Shown here piece by piece: positions 33,309 to 42,362 of a stretch of DNA of 64,000 nucleotides (its first letter is position 1; each line of letters starts with the position of its first letter). The stretch is from Krasilnikoviella flava (GTDB taxonomy: Bacteria; Actinomycetota; Actinomycetes; Actinomycetales; Cellulomonadaceae), in assembly GCF_900167525.1 (NCBI RefSeq), contig NZ_FUZQ01000006.1, forward strand, positions 248,001 to 312,000, in the 5' to 3' direction. The notes below the pieces were generated by a model. It saw only the letters and a program-made list of their open reading frames with translations. It was not told the DNA's origin and searched no databases. Both the position numbers and the translations under genes were made by a program.

Positions 33309-34592
33309 TCAGGGGACGGCGACCTCGCCGCGCTCGGCCTTGAGGGCGATGTCGCTGCGGTGGTGCGAGCCGTCCAGCCCGATCTCGGCGATCCCGGCGT
33401 ACGACGCCGCCCGCGCGGCGGCCAGGTCCGTGCCCCGGCCCACGACGGACAGCACGCGCCCGCCCGCGGACACGAGGGTGCCGTCGTCTGCCACCGCGGT
33501 GCCGGCGTGCAGCACGTGCACGCCGTCCAGCGCCTCGGCGGCGGCGATGCCGGTGATCGGGTCGCCCTTGCGCGGCGACTCGGGGTAGCCCTGCGACGCG
33601 ACGACGACGTTCACCACGGCGTCGTCCGACCAGCGCAGCGGCTCGATGCCGTCGAGGCGGCCGGTCGCGGCGGCGAGCAGCACGCCGGACAGCGGCGTGC
33701 GCAGCCGCGCGAGCACGGCCTGGATCTCCGGGTCGCCGAAGCGGGCGTTGAACTCGACCACGCGCGTGCCGCGGCTGGTCAGCGCCAGCCCCACGTACAG
33801 CACGCCGGAGAACGGGGTGCCGCGGCGGGCCATCTCGTCCACGGTGGGCTGCGCGATCCGGTCGACCACCTCGGCGACCAGGCCGGACGGCGCCCAGTCG
33901 AGCGGGGTGTACGCGCCCATGCCGCCGGTGTTGGGGCCCGCGTCGTCGTCGCCCACCCGCTTGAAGTCCTGGGCCGGCACCATCGGCACCACCGTGACGC
34001 CGTCGCACACGCAGAACACCGAGACCTCGGGGCCGTCGAGGTACTCCTCGACGACCACCCGGCCGTCGGAGCCGCGCGCCTCGAGCGCCTCGCGGGCGTG
34101 GGCGAGGGCGGCCTCGCGGTCCGACGTCACGACGACGCCCTTGCCGGCGGCCAGCCCGTCGTCCTTCACGACGTGGGGCGCGCCGAAGGCGTCCAGCGCG
34201 TCGGCGACCTGCTCGACGGAGGTGCACACGTGCGCCATCGCGGTCGGCACGTTCGCCGCGGCCATGACGTCCTTGGCGAAGGCCTTCGAGCCCTCGAGGC
34301 GGGCGGCCTCCGCGGACGGGCCGAAGCACGGGATCCCGGCCTCGTGCACGACGTCGGCGACCCCCGCCACGAGCGGTGCCTCCGGTCCCACGACCACCAG
34401 GTCGACGCCGAGCGACCGCGCGAGCGCGGCGACGGCGCGGCCGTCCATCGGGTCGACGAGGTGCAGCGCGGCCTGCGCGGCCATGCCCGGGTTGCCGGGG
34501 GCCGCGTGCAGCTCGTGCGCCGGCTCCTCCGACGCGAGGGCGTGGACGATGGCGTGCTCGCGGGCACCGGTCCCGACGACGAGGATCTTCAC
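33309..34592 (-). CDS. purD: phosphoribosylamine-glycine ligase PurD
   Basis: The 427-residue ATP-grasp enzyme makes GAR from phosphoribosylamine and glycine, purine step two. It opens KILVVGTGAREHAIVHALA, then shows VVGPEAPLVAGVADV, FGPSAEAARLEGSKAFAKD, GPNTGGMGAYTPLDW and VEFNARFGDPEIQAVL. The GTG at 34592 follows TAGCAT by eight bases on the minus strand, which suggests its own leaderless promoter although purA, two other genes and purD share a strand. Confidence 0.95.
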   Translation of the reverse strand: MKILVVGTGAREHAIVHALASEEPAHELHAAPGNPGMAAQAALHLVDPMDGRAVAALARSLGVDLVVVGPEAPLVAGVADVVHEAGIPCFGPSAEAARLEGSKAFAKDVMAAANVPTAMAHVCTSVEQVADALDAFGAPHVVKDDGLAAGKGVVVTSDREAALAHAREALEARGSDGRVVVEEYLDGPEVSVFCVCDGVTVVPMVPAQDFKRVGDDDAGPNTGGMGAYTPLDWAPSGLVAEVVDRIAQPTVDEMARRGTPFSGVLYVGLALTSRGTRVVEFNARFGDPEIQAVLARLRTPLSGVLLAAATGRLDGIEPLRWSDDAVVNVVVASQGYPESPRKGDPITGIAAAEALDGVHVLHAGTAVADDGTLVSAGGRVLSVVGRGTDLAAARAASYAGIAEIGLDGSHHRSDIALKAERGEVAVP

Positions 34593-34661
34593 GGGCGACC
34601 ATGCTAACGACCCCGACGGCCACGTCGGCCCGACGTCCGCGCGGCCCGGCGTCCGACCTGC

Positions 34662-35126
34662 TCAGGGCTGCGGCAGGCGTGCCATCCCGTACACGCGGTC
34701 GACGCGCAGGCGCAGCACCTGGCGTCGCTCGGCCACCATCGCCCGCCGGAACTCCTCCCAGTCGGGGTGCTCCTGCCGGGCCGCGGTACGGAACGTCTTG
34801 ACCAGCTCGTCGGCGGCGGCGTCGTGGGGGTCGTCCGCCACGTCGCTCAGCTCCGCCGTGCCGTCGAGGACGGCGTAGCTCCAGAAGTCGGGGGCGCTCA
34901 CGTGCAGCGACACGCGCGGGTCGCGCGCCGCGTTGCGGGTCTTCGCGCGGTCGGCCGTGACCGACACGCGCGCCGTCCGCGACTCCTCGTCCCACGCGTA
35001 GAGCACGTTGGACAGCTGGGGTCGCCCGGCCCGCCGCAGGGTCGTGAGGACCCCCTTGTTGCCGTCCGCCACCAGCGCGAGCAGCGCCGGCCGGTCGTCC
35101 CTCTCGGTCGTCCTCGACGTCGTCAT
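34662..35126 (-). CDS. PPOX-class F420-dependent flavin/deazaflavin oxidoreductase
   Basis: The 154-residue split-barrel protein shows KGVLTTLRRAGRPQLSNVLY, RVSVTADRAKTRNAARDPRV and DRVYGMARLP, matching the TIGR03618-type F420-binding family (Rv1155-like). Such proteins reduce substrates with F420H2 or bind biliverdin. Together with the LLM proteins it hints that the organism makes F420, though no F420 synthesis gene is in the window. Confidence 0.82.
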   Translation of the reverse strand: MTTSRTTERDDRPALLALVADGNKGVLTTLRRAGRPQLSNVLYAWDEESRTARVSVTADRAKTRNAARDPRVSLHVSAPDFWSYAVLDGTAELSDVADDPHDAAADELVKTFRTAARQEHPDWEEFRRAMVAERRQVLRLRVDRVYGMARLPQP

Positions 35127-35145
35127 GCCGGGACAACTCGCCAGG

Positions 35146-35880
35146 TCAGACCGTTGTTCCCCCGGGGACGGACGCGTCCTGCCCGGAGCGTGCGAGCGAT
35201 GCCGCGACGAAGCCGTCCGCCGTGAGTGTCGCGACGACGTCGCGCAGCCAGGCGACGGCGGCGGGGTCGCGGTCGCGGCCGGTCGCGACCGCCTGGCGGA
35301 TCTCGGTGAAGCGCGGCTCGACGACGCGCAGGCCCGGGTGCTCGGCCACGTAGCGGGTGAGCGGCTGCCGAATGCCGGCCGCGACCTCGAGCCCGTGCTC
35401 CTCGAACGCCTGCGTGCCGTCGGCGCCGCGGACGACCTCGGCGTGAGTCAGCGTGCGGGTGAGGAACAGGTCGTAGGCCGAGCCCTGCTTCACCCCGACC
35501 CGCACGCCCGCCCGGTCGACGTCGTCGGCCGCGCGCACCGGCGAGCCCTCGGGGACGGCGAACACGCCCTCGATGAGCACGTAGGGCTCGGTGAACGCCA
35601 CCTGCGCGGCCCGCTCCGGCTCGACGGCGAGGAAGCCGACGTCGACCCGGCCCTCGGCGACGGCCGCGAACGACAGCCGCGCGGCGTCCACGCACTCCAG
35701 CCCGACGGGCACGCCGAGCCGACGCGCCAGCTCCCGGGCGAGGTCCGCCGTCACGCCCGACGGGGCGTCCGGCGTGCCCTGCGCGAGCACGGGGTTGCCG
35801 AGGTTGATCACCGCGTGGAGCACGCCCTGGGGGGCGAGCGCGGCGACGACCTCGGGGGGCACGGGAGCCGGCGTCGTCAT
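35146..35880 (-). CDS. solute-binding-protein-like domain without signal peptide
   Basis: The 244-residue protein is a type 2 periplasmic-binding fold (SBP_bac_3): GVTADLARELARRLGVPVGL, VAEGRVDVGFLAVEPERAAQ, FTEPYVLIEGVFAVPEGSP, RVGVKQGSAYDLFLTR and a C-terminal QAVATGRDRDPAA. Family members normally begin with a signal peptide or lipobox; this one starts MTTPAPVPPEVVAALAPQ with no hydrophobic stretch. No permease or ATPase gene is near. It starts seven bases after purA, so it may be a cytoplasmic ligand-binding or enzyme-like member (inference). Confidence 0.75.
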   Translation of the reverse strand: MTTPAPVPPEVVAALAPQGVLHAVINLGNPVLAQGTPDAPSGVTADLARELARRLGVPVGLECVDAARLSFAAVAEGRVDVGFLAVEPERAAQVAFTEPYVLIEGVFAVPEGSPVRAADDVDRAGVRVGVKQGSAYDLFLTRTLTHAEVVRGADGTQAFEEHGLEVAAGIRQPLTRYVAEHPGLRVVEPRFTEIRQAVATGRDRDPAAVAWLRDVVATLTADGFVAASLARSGQDASVPGGTTV

Positions 35881-35887
35881 CGCGGCG

Positions 35888-37180
35888 TCAGCGCGTGTGG
35901 ATGAGGTCGTGCACCGGGATGATCTCGTCGCGACGCGGGCCCACGCCCACCGCGGAGATGCGGCAGCCGGAGAGCTCCTCGAGGCGGGCGAGGTAGGCCT
36001 GCGCGTTGGCGGGCAGGTCCTCGATGGTGCGCGCGTGGGAGATGTCCTCCCACCACCCGGGCATCTCCTCGTAGATCGGCTTCGCGTGGTGGAAGGCCGA
36101 CTGGTCGTCGGGCATCTCGTCGTACCGCGTGCCGTCCACGTCGTACGCCACGCAGACGGGCACCTTCTCCAGCCCGGTCAGCACGTCCAGCTTGGTGACC
36201 ACCAGGTCCGTGAGGCCGTTGATGCGGGCCGCGTAGCGCGCGATGACCGAGTCGTACCAGCCGCAACGGCGCGCGCGGCCCGTGGTGACGCCGTACTCGC
36301 CGCCGGTCTTGAGCAGGTACTCGCCCATGTCGTCGAAGAGCTCGGTGGGGAACGGGCCCTCGCCGACGCGCGTCGTGTACGCCTTGATGACGCCGATGAC
36401 GGAGTCCACGCGGGTGGGCCCGATGCCGGAACCGGTCACCGCGCCGCCCGCGGTGGCGCTGGACGACGTGACGAACGGGTACGTGCCGTGGTCGATGTCG
36501 AGCATCGTGGCCTGGCCGGCCTCGAAGAGGACGTTCTTGCCGGCGTCGAGCGCCTCGTTCAGGACCAGCGGCGTGTTCGCGACCATGGGGCGCAGCCGCT
36601 CCGCGTGGGCGAGCAGCTCGTCCACGGTCTCGTCGATCTCGACGGCACGGCGGTTGTAGACCTTCACCAGCAGGTGGTTCTTCTGGTCGAGGGAGCCCTC
36701 GACCTTCTCCCGCAGGATCTTGGGGTCGAACAGGTCGGCGATGCGGATGCCGACACGGTTGATCTTGTCCGCGTACGCCGGCCCGATGCCGCGCCCGGTG
36801 GTGCCGATGCGGCGCTTGCCGAGGAAGCGCTCGGTGACCTTGTCGAGCGTGCGGTGGTACCCGGCGATGACGTGCGCCTGGCTCGAGACCAGCAGTCGCG
36901 AGACGTCCACACCGCGGGCGATCAGGTCGTCGAGCTCCTCGAAGAGCACGTCGATGTCGACGACCACGCCGTTGCCGATGACGGGGACGACGCCGGGCGA
37001 GAGGATGCCGGACGGCAGCAGGTGCAGCGCGTACTTCTCGTCGCCGATGACGACGGTGTGACCCGCATTGTTGCCGCCGTTGAACTTCACGACGTAGTCG
37101 ACCCGGGACCCGAGCAGGTCCGTCGCCTTCCCCTTGCCCTCATCGCCCCACTGGGCACCGACGAGCACCACGGCTGGCAT
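35888..37180 (-). CDS. purA: adenylosuccinate synthase PurA
   Basis: The 430-residue GTP-dependent enzyme converts IMP to adenylosuccinate. The P-loop-like start [20 protein letters not shown] carries the catalytic Asp, followed by [14 protein letters not shown] (catalytic His), [33 protein letters not shown] and the C-terminal base-recognition region. ATG 37180 is set by GAGGAG seven bases upstream. On the minus strand TAAACT (plus 37262-37267) is a good -10 for its promoter. Confidence 0.96.
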   Translation of the reverse strand: MPAVVLVGAQWGDEGKGKATDLLGSRVDYVVKFNGGNNAGHTVVIGDEKYALHLLPSGILSPGVVPVIGNGVVVDIDVLFEELDDLIARGVDVSRLLVSSQAHVIAGYHRTLDKVTERFLGKRRIGTTGRGIGPAYADKINRVGIRIADLFDPKILREKVEGSLDQKNHLLVKVYNRRAVEIDETVDELLAHAERLRPMVANTPLVLNEALDAGKNVLFEAGQATMLDIDHGTYPFVTSSSATAGGAVTGSGIGPTRVDSVIGVIKAYTTRVGEGPFPTELFDDMGEYLLKTGGEYGVTTGRARRCGWYDSVIARYAARINGLTDLVVTKLDVLTGLEKVPVCVAYDVDGTRYDEMPDDQSAFHHAKPIYEEMPGWWEDISHARTIEDLPANAQAYLARLEELSGCRISAVGVGPRRDEIIPVHDLIHTR

Positions 37181-37288
37181 GAAATCTCCTCGCGTCGACG
37201 AGGCCCGGCGTGTCACCCACGTCGCCCGAACGGGCGGGCCTCCTGGGCCGGGCCGCGCCCGAGTTTACCTGCCCGTGGTCCGGAAGCT

Positions 37289-37335
37289 GGTAGAGCCTGC
37301 CGGAACCCCTCGGCATGGTCTCGACAGGCTCAACC
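37289..37335. repeat. dispersed palindromic repeat between STAS and purA genes
   Basis: The left arm GGTAGAGCCTGCCGGAACC (37289-37307) and right arm GGTCTCGACAGGCTCAACC (37317-37335) pair with a few mismatches. It sits after the STAS gene stop and upstream of the purA promoter on the other side, two tandem minus-strand genes. Confidence 0.8.
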
Positions 37336-37352
37336 CGCGGGCCCGCGCGACC

Positions 37353-37712
37353 TCAGCCGGGGTGGTGCGAGGCGGGGGCGGACGGCGCCGGCGCCGACTC
37401 GCACCGGTGGTCGCGGTCGATGCGGAACAGGTCGAGCGCCCCGCACACCTCCAGGACGAACAGGTCGCGCTCGTCCGCGCCGCGCAGCACGGTGGCACCG
37501 CCGCGCTTGCGGCCGGCGTCGGCGAGGGAGATGAGGAATGCGGCACCGGTGGAGTCCATGAACGTGACGCGGCACATGTCGATCACCAGCAGCTGCCGCC
37601 GCAGCCCGACCACCCGGGTGGCGATCTCCGGGAACTGGTCGCGCTCCGCGAGGTCGAGGTCACCGGCGATCACGAGCGTCGTCGTCGTCGAAGACGTCGC
37701 GATCTCGATCAT
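37353..37712 (-). CDS. STAS-domain anti-sigma-factor antagonist (SpoIIAA/RsbV-like)
   Basis: The 119-residue protein has one STAS domain: TLVIAGDLDLAERDQFPEIA, then LLVIDMCRVTFMDSTGAAFL with the phosphorylatable Ser in the DSTG loop. Antagonists of this type, when unphosphorylated, bind an RsbW-like kinase and free a sigma factor. It lies 2.8 kb from a fused phosphatase/kinase and 3 kb from a second STAS gene. ATG 37712 follows TACGCT by six bases (leaderless style) and diverges from the DUF3151 gene. Confidence 0.88.
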   Translation of the reverse strand: MIEIATSSTTTTLVIAGDLDLAERDQFPEIATRVVGLRRQLLVIDMCRVTFMDSTGAAFLISLADAGRKRGGATVLRGADERDLFVLEVCGALDLFRIDRDHRCESAPAPSAPASHHPG

Positions 37713-37786
37713 GGTGCGAGCGTACCCGCGACGGGCCGCGCGCGACGCTCGAGGCGCCGTTCACCCGGCCGGGCCAGAATGGGGCC

Positions 37787-38236
37787 ATGACCTCCCCCGT
37801 GGACGACCTGCTCGCCGGCCCGCCCCCGACCCGCCTGCCCGACGACCACCCCCAGGTGCGCGACGGCCTGGACGCCGGCGAGGACCCGGCCCGGCTGGCC
37901 GCCGACCACCCCGCCTCGTCGCTCCCGTGGGCGGTGCTCGCGGAGGCGACGCTGGACGCCGGCGGCGCCGAGCCCAGCGCGGCCCGCTCCGTGACGGCGT
38001 ACGCCTACGCGCGGACCGGCTACCACCGCGGCCTCGACGCGCTGCGGCGGGCGGGGTGGCGCGGCCAGGGCGCGATCCCCGCCGACCACGTGCCGAACCA
38101 GGGCTTCCTCCGTGCCCTCACCGCCCTCGCGACGGCGGCCGCGCAGATCGGCGAGACCGAGGAGGCGGAGCGCTGCGAGGCCTTCCTGCGCGACTCCGGC
38201 ACGTCGGCCGACGAGGTGCGCACGCTCGCCGGTTGA
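37787..38236 (+). CDS. DUF3151 family protein
   Basis: The 149-residue soluble protein matches the actinobacterial DUF3151 family: LLAGPPPTRLPDDHPQV, SSLPWAVLAEATLDAGG, SVTAYAYARTGYHRGLDALR and ADHVPNQGFLRALTALATAA. The function is unknown; in many actinobacteria the gene lies near fba and purA, as here. ATG 37787 is six bases from CAGAAT. The stop TGA (38234-38236) is inside a copy of the dispersed repeat. Confidence 0.85.
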   Translation: MTSPVDDLLAGPPPTRLPDDHPQVRDGLDAGEDPARLAADHPASSLPWAVLAEATLDAGGAEPSAARSVTAYAYARTGYHRGLDALRRAGWRGQGAIPADHVPNQGFLRALTALATAAAQIGETEEAERCEAFLRDSGTSADEVRTLAG

Positions 38237-38300
38237 GCCTGGCCCGCACCCGCTGGTCGAGCCCGTCGAAACCGGTTCGTGGCCTCGACAAGGCTCGACC
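38231..38300. repeat. compound copy of the dispersed palindromic repeat
   Basis: GGTTGAGCCTGGCC (38231-38244) is a partial left arm that provides the DUF3151 stop codon. A fuller copy follows: GGTCGAGCCCGTCGAAACC (38255-38273) with GGCCTCGACAAGGCTCGACC (38281-38300), which carries a one-base insertion. The unit lies between convergent genes and can form a terminator hairpin. Confidence 0.8.
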
Positions 38301-38310
38301 GACGAGGGCG

Positions 38311-40494
38311 TCAGCCGACGGCCGTCGCGTGCAGCTTGGCCCACACGAGCTTGCCGGAGCCGGCGGGTCGCCACCCCCAGTCGGCGAGCCGCTCGACGAT
38401 CTGCATCCCGAACCCGCCGACCCGGTTGGGGTGGCCGTCGGTGGTGACGGGCGGCGCCGGGTTGGAGTCCTCCACCTCGATGCGCAGCCCGTCACCCGTG
38501 TCGAAGAGCCGCAGCGCGATGTTGCCCCAGCCGTGCAGCACGCCGTTGGCCACCAGCTCCGAGACGACGAGCTCGGCCGACGCCGACTCGGGCAGCCCCC
38601 ACGCCTGGCAGGTGCGCAGCACGGCGTGCCGGGCACGGCCGATCGACGCGGGCTCGCTGGGCAGCAGCCAGCGCCGCGACCGAGGGCTGAGCGGCTGGAT
38701 CTCCGCGTCCGCGACCGGGTCGGGCACGCGCACGACGACGAGCGCGACGTCGTCCTCGGGGGCGTCGGCGAGCCGGGACAGCAGCTCCTCCCCCACCCCG
38801 GCGGCGTCGCGCGCGGTGATGCGGGCGGACGCCTCCACGAGGGCGTCGAGCCCGACCTTGAGCGACCGGTCGCGGCGCTCGATGAGGCCGTCGGTGTAGA
38901 AGAGGAGCACGTCGCCGCGGCGCAGCTCCGCCTGCCCGGTGGTGCGCGGCTTCGACCCGAACCCGATGAGCGAGCCGGCACCGCCGGCGAGCTGGGTGAC
39001 GGTGCCGTCGCGCAGCAGCAGCGGCGGCAGGTGGCCGGCGCGCGTGTACTGCACGGTCCAGGCGTCGCCGTCCTGCTGATGCTTCAGCGTGGCGTAGACC
39101 ATCGACGCGGAGCGCGGGATGCGCATGCCGGTGACGAGCTGGTCGACGCGGTCCACGACGATCCCCGGCGTGGCGAGCTCGAACGCGTACGACCGCACCA
39201 CCGACCGCAGCTGGCCCATGGCCGCCGCGGCCTCGACGTCGTGCCCGACGACGTCCCCCACCACGAGCCCGACGGTGCCGTCCTTGATCTGCAGCACGTC
39301 GTACCAGTCGCCGCCCACCTGGGCGTGCTCGGCGTTGGGCGCGTAGTAGGTCCACACGTCGAGCCCGGAGACGTCGGCCTGCTCGGGCAGCATCGCGCGC
39401 TGCAGCGCCTCGGCGAGCCGGTGCTCGCGGGCGTACAGGCGCGCGTTGTCGATGGCGGTGCCGGCCCGGCGCGCCACCACCTCGATCACGGTGTGCACGT
39501 GCTGCGGCTCGCCGGGGGCGGGCCGCACCTCCTGGGTGACGGTGCCGTCGGCGGCCACCCCCACGCCGTGCCAGGTGGCGAGCAGCCCGAGCACCCGCCG
39601 GCGCCCGGCCACGGCGTGCACGACGACGGCGCGCGGCAGCGCCCCGGTCTCCTCGACCACGCGCCGCAACAGGTCGCGGCGGAGCCAGCCGGAGGCGGAG
39701 TGCGCCGGGAAACCCGCGTCGAGCCGCAGCATGACCGGACCCTCGACGACGCCCTCGAGCAGGTCCTGGATCTCGTCGCGGGCGGGCTCGCGGGTCTCCT
39801 GCGCGACGGGCCGCTCCCCCGCGGCGTCCTCCGGCGGCTCCGGCACGTAGCGCGCGTGCCGCCGGCCGCGCCCGCTCGGCGGCGACGCGACGTCGACGCC
39901 GTCGGCGAAGAGGAGACCGTCGTCGTTGACGTAGAAGCCGGCCCAGGGCACGAGCGCGCGCAGCAGGTCGGCGATGTCGCGCAACGCGTACGGGTACTCC
40001 AGGTCGCCCAGCAGCTCCGTGGTCTGCGCGATGAGGTCGAGGTCGGCGCGCTCGCGGCGCTCCACCTCGAGGGAGGCGAGCTGGTTGGCCTGCCGCTCGA
40101 CGTGCGTCGAGACGTCGGTGGCGGTGCCGAACCAGCGCTGCGCCGGGCCCTCGTCGCCCGGCACCGGCGTCATCGTGACCTGCCACCAGGTGTCCCGGCC
40201 GTCGAGCAGACGACCGCTGACCATGCGCGTGGTGGGGCGCCCGGAGCGCAGGTCGGTCTGGCTGCGTTCCCGCTCGGCGTCGTCGTCCACGAGCTCCAGC
40301 AGCGGGTGCTTGCCGAGCACGGCGAGGTCGTTGACGCCGATCCCCGACTCGCGGGCGAAGGCGTCGTTGACCCACAGCACCGGCATCCCGTCGCCCCATG
40401 CCCCGGTGACGAACGCCGGGACCACGGCGACAGCGATCGCCGCGTCGAGGAATCCGGAGGGGAGGGGCGGCACAGGACCGGATGATTCGGTCAT
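38311..40494 (-). CDS. PAS-GAF-SpoIIE phosphatase fused to RsbW-like ATPase
   Basis: The 727-residue cytoplasmic protein reads in order: a PAS-like domain (about 10-135, VLWVNDAFARESGIGVNDLA), a GAF domain (about 150-360), a PP2C/SpoIIE phosphatase (GGDWYDVLQIKDGTVGLVVG, DVVGHDVEAAAAMGQLRSVV, TRAGHLPPLLL, LLFYTDGLIERRD) and a C-terminal HATPase (SELVANGVLHGWG, GGFGMQIVERLADWG). It can thus both dephosphorylate a STAS antagonist, as RsbU does, and phosphorylate it or bind a sigma factor, as RsbW does. Two STAS genes flank it within 3 kb. Confidence 0.9.
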   Translation of the reverse strand: MTESSGPVPPLPSGFLDAAIAVAVVPAFVTGAWGDGMPVLWVNDAFARESGIGVNDLAVLGKHPLLELVDDDAERERSQTDLRSGRPTTRMVSGRLLDGRDTWWQVTMTPVPGDEGPAQRWFGTATDVSTHVERQANQLASLEVERRERADLDLIAQTTELLGDLEYPYALRDIADLLRALVPWAGFYVNDDGLLFADGVDVASPPSGRGRRHARYVPEPPEDAAGERPVAQETREPARDEIQDLLEGVVEGPVMLRLDAGFPAHSASGWLRRDLLRRVVEETGALPRAVVVHAVAGRRRVLGLLATWHGVGVAADGTVTQEVRPAPGEPQHVHTVIEVVARRAGTAIDNARLYAREHRLAEALQRAMLPEQADVSGLDVWTYYAPNAEHAQVGGDWYDVLQIKDGTVGLVVGDVVGHDVEAAAAMGQLRSVVRSYAFELATPGIVVDRVDQLVTGMRIPRSASMVYATLKHQQDGDAWTVQYTRAGHLPPLLLRDGTVTQLAGGAGSLIGFGSKPRTTGQAELRRGDVLLFYTDGLIERRDRSLKVGLDALVEASARITARDAAGVGEELLSRLADAPEDDVALVVVRVPDPVADAEIQPLSPRSRRWLLPSEPASIGRARHAVLRTCQAWGLPESASAELVVSELVANGVLHGWGNIALRLFDTGDGLRIEVEDSNPAPPVTTDGHPNRVGGFGMQIVERLADWGWRPAGSGKLVWAKLHATAVG

Positions 40495-40674
40495 AATGCC
40501 TCCACTGCCGAGATTCCCCGCCCTGGTTGGTGTTCTTGCTGGTCATTCAACCGTAGATTGGTGTCCGCCGAGACTCGAGGTGAACGCCCCGCGCGTGGAA
40601 GGAGCACCGTGCACGATGGATCGAACACGACCCCACGTGATCTGCGGCGTGCGGACGTGAAGGAGGCAGACGCG

Positions 40675-41028
40675 GTGCCTGAGCTGGGAGACCCCGCGAG
40701 CGTGCATGTCATCGTGGGCGCGTCCCGCGCCCGTGTCGTGCTGTCCGGCGAGATCGACGCCGACATCGGTGCCGAGCTGGGCGAGGCCATCTCCGACGCC
40801 GAGGGCTCCGGCCTCCCCGTCGAGATCGACGCCCACCACGTCACCTTCATGGACTCCTCGGGTGTGGCGTTCCTCGCTCGGCTCGCCTCGCGCAGCCCGC
40901 ACCGCGTGCGGGTGCTGCGCGCCCCGCCCACCGTCCGGTTCCTCCTCGAGGTCACGCGCATCGGTGAGCTGCTGGAGATCGTGGACGTCGACCCCGGCTT
41001 CGACCTCGAGACCCCCGCGCCCCGCTAG
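40675..41028 (+). CDS. STAS-domain anti-sigma-factor antagonist
   Basis: The 117-residue STAS protein has VHVIVGASRARVVLSGEID and VEIDAHHVTFMDSSGVAFLA with the phospho-acceptor Ser in DSSG. I choose GTG 40675 because AAGGAGG (40660-40666) lies eight bases upstream and the length then fits the family; GTG 40609 with AAGGAG four bases upstream would add 22 residues. It diverges from the SpoIIE gene and should be a partner of it. Directly after its stop comes a tandem 20-bp word and the giant palindrome. Confidence 0.85.
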   Translation: MPELGDPASVHVIVGASRARVVLSGEIDADIGAELGEAISDAEGSGLPVEIDAHHVTFMDSSGVAFLARLASRSPHRVRVLRAPPTVRFLLEVTRIGELLEIVDVDPGFDLETPAPR

Positions 41029-41029
41029 T

Positions 41030-41059
41030 GCCGAGGTAGTTCGAGACTCGCCGAAGTAG
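41030..41059. repeat. tandem 20-bp word, copy 1 (shared with 51507)
   Basis: GCCGAGGTAGTTCGAGACTC (41030-41049) is followed by a partial second unit GCCGAAGTAG (41050-41059). The same word, with the same 20-base period, occurs at 51507-51542. Both copies start just after a plus-strand stop codon. Confidence 0.85.
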
Positions 41060-41066
41060 GCAGGAA

Positions 41067-41169
41067 TGCCGGGATAGAGCGCGTGTCTCCTCGAGATAGA
41101 GAGGGACGGACCGCACCGGGTGCGGTCCGTCCCTCTCTATCTCGAGGAGACACGCGCTCTATCTCGGCA
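41067..41169. terminator. 103-bp near-perfect palindrome between convergent STAS and fba genes
   Basis: The arms 41067-41117 and 41119-41169 (51 bases each) pair at every position except one G-T pair (41072/41164), around a single central base. The outer word GCGCTCTATCTCGGC of the right arm is repeated once more at 41176-41190. It stands between convergent genes and must form a very stable RNA hairpin in either direction; a terminator role is inferred from place. Confidence 0.85.
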
Positions 41170-41197
41170 GGGCGCGCGCTCTATCTCGGCGACAGGG

Positions 41198-42217
<1,020 letters not shown>

Positions 42218-42362
42218 CTGCGGTACTCCAATGACGGGGCGTACGAGGATGCAGCGGGATGCTTCGTCGCGACGGGCGCCGTGCGACCCGCATGCAACCA
42301 GATTTTCTCACGTCCGGGTCATCGGAGTCACCTCCGTCGGCTCCGTGAGACGGCGGGGGTCC

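Noticed and set aside
41067-41169. CRISPR repeat or insertion-sequence end as an explanation of the giant palindrome
   Set aside because: There is no spacer-repeat series, no transposase frame and no flanking target duplication that I can see.
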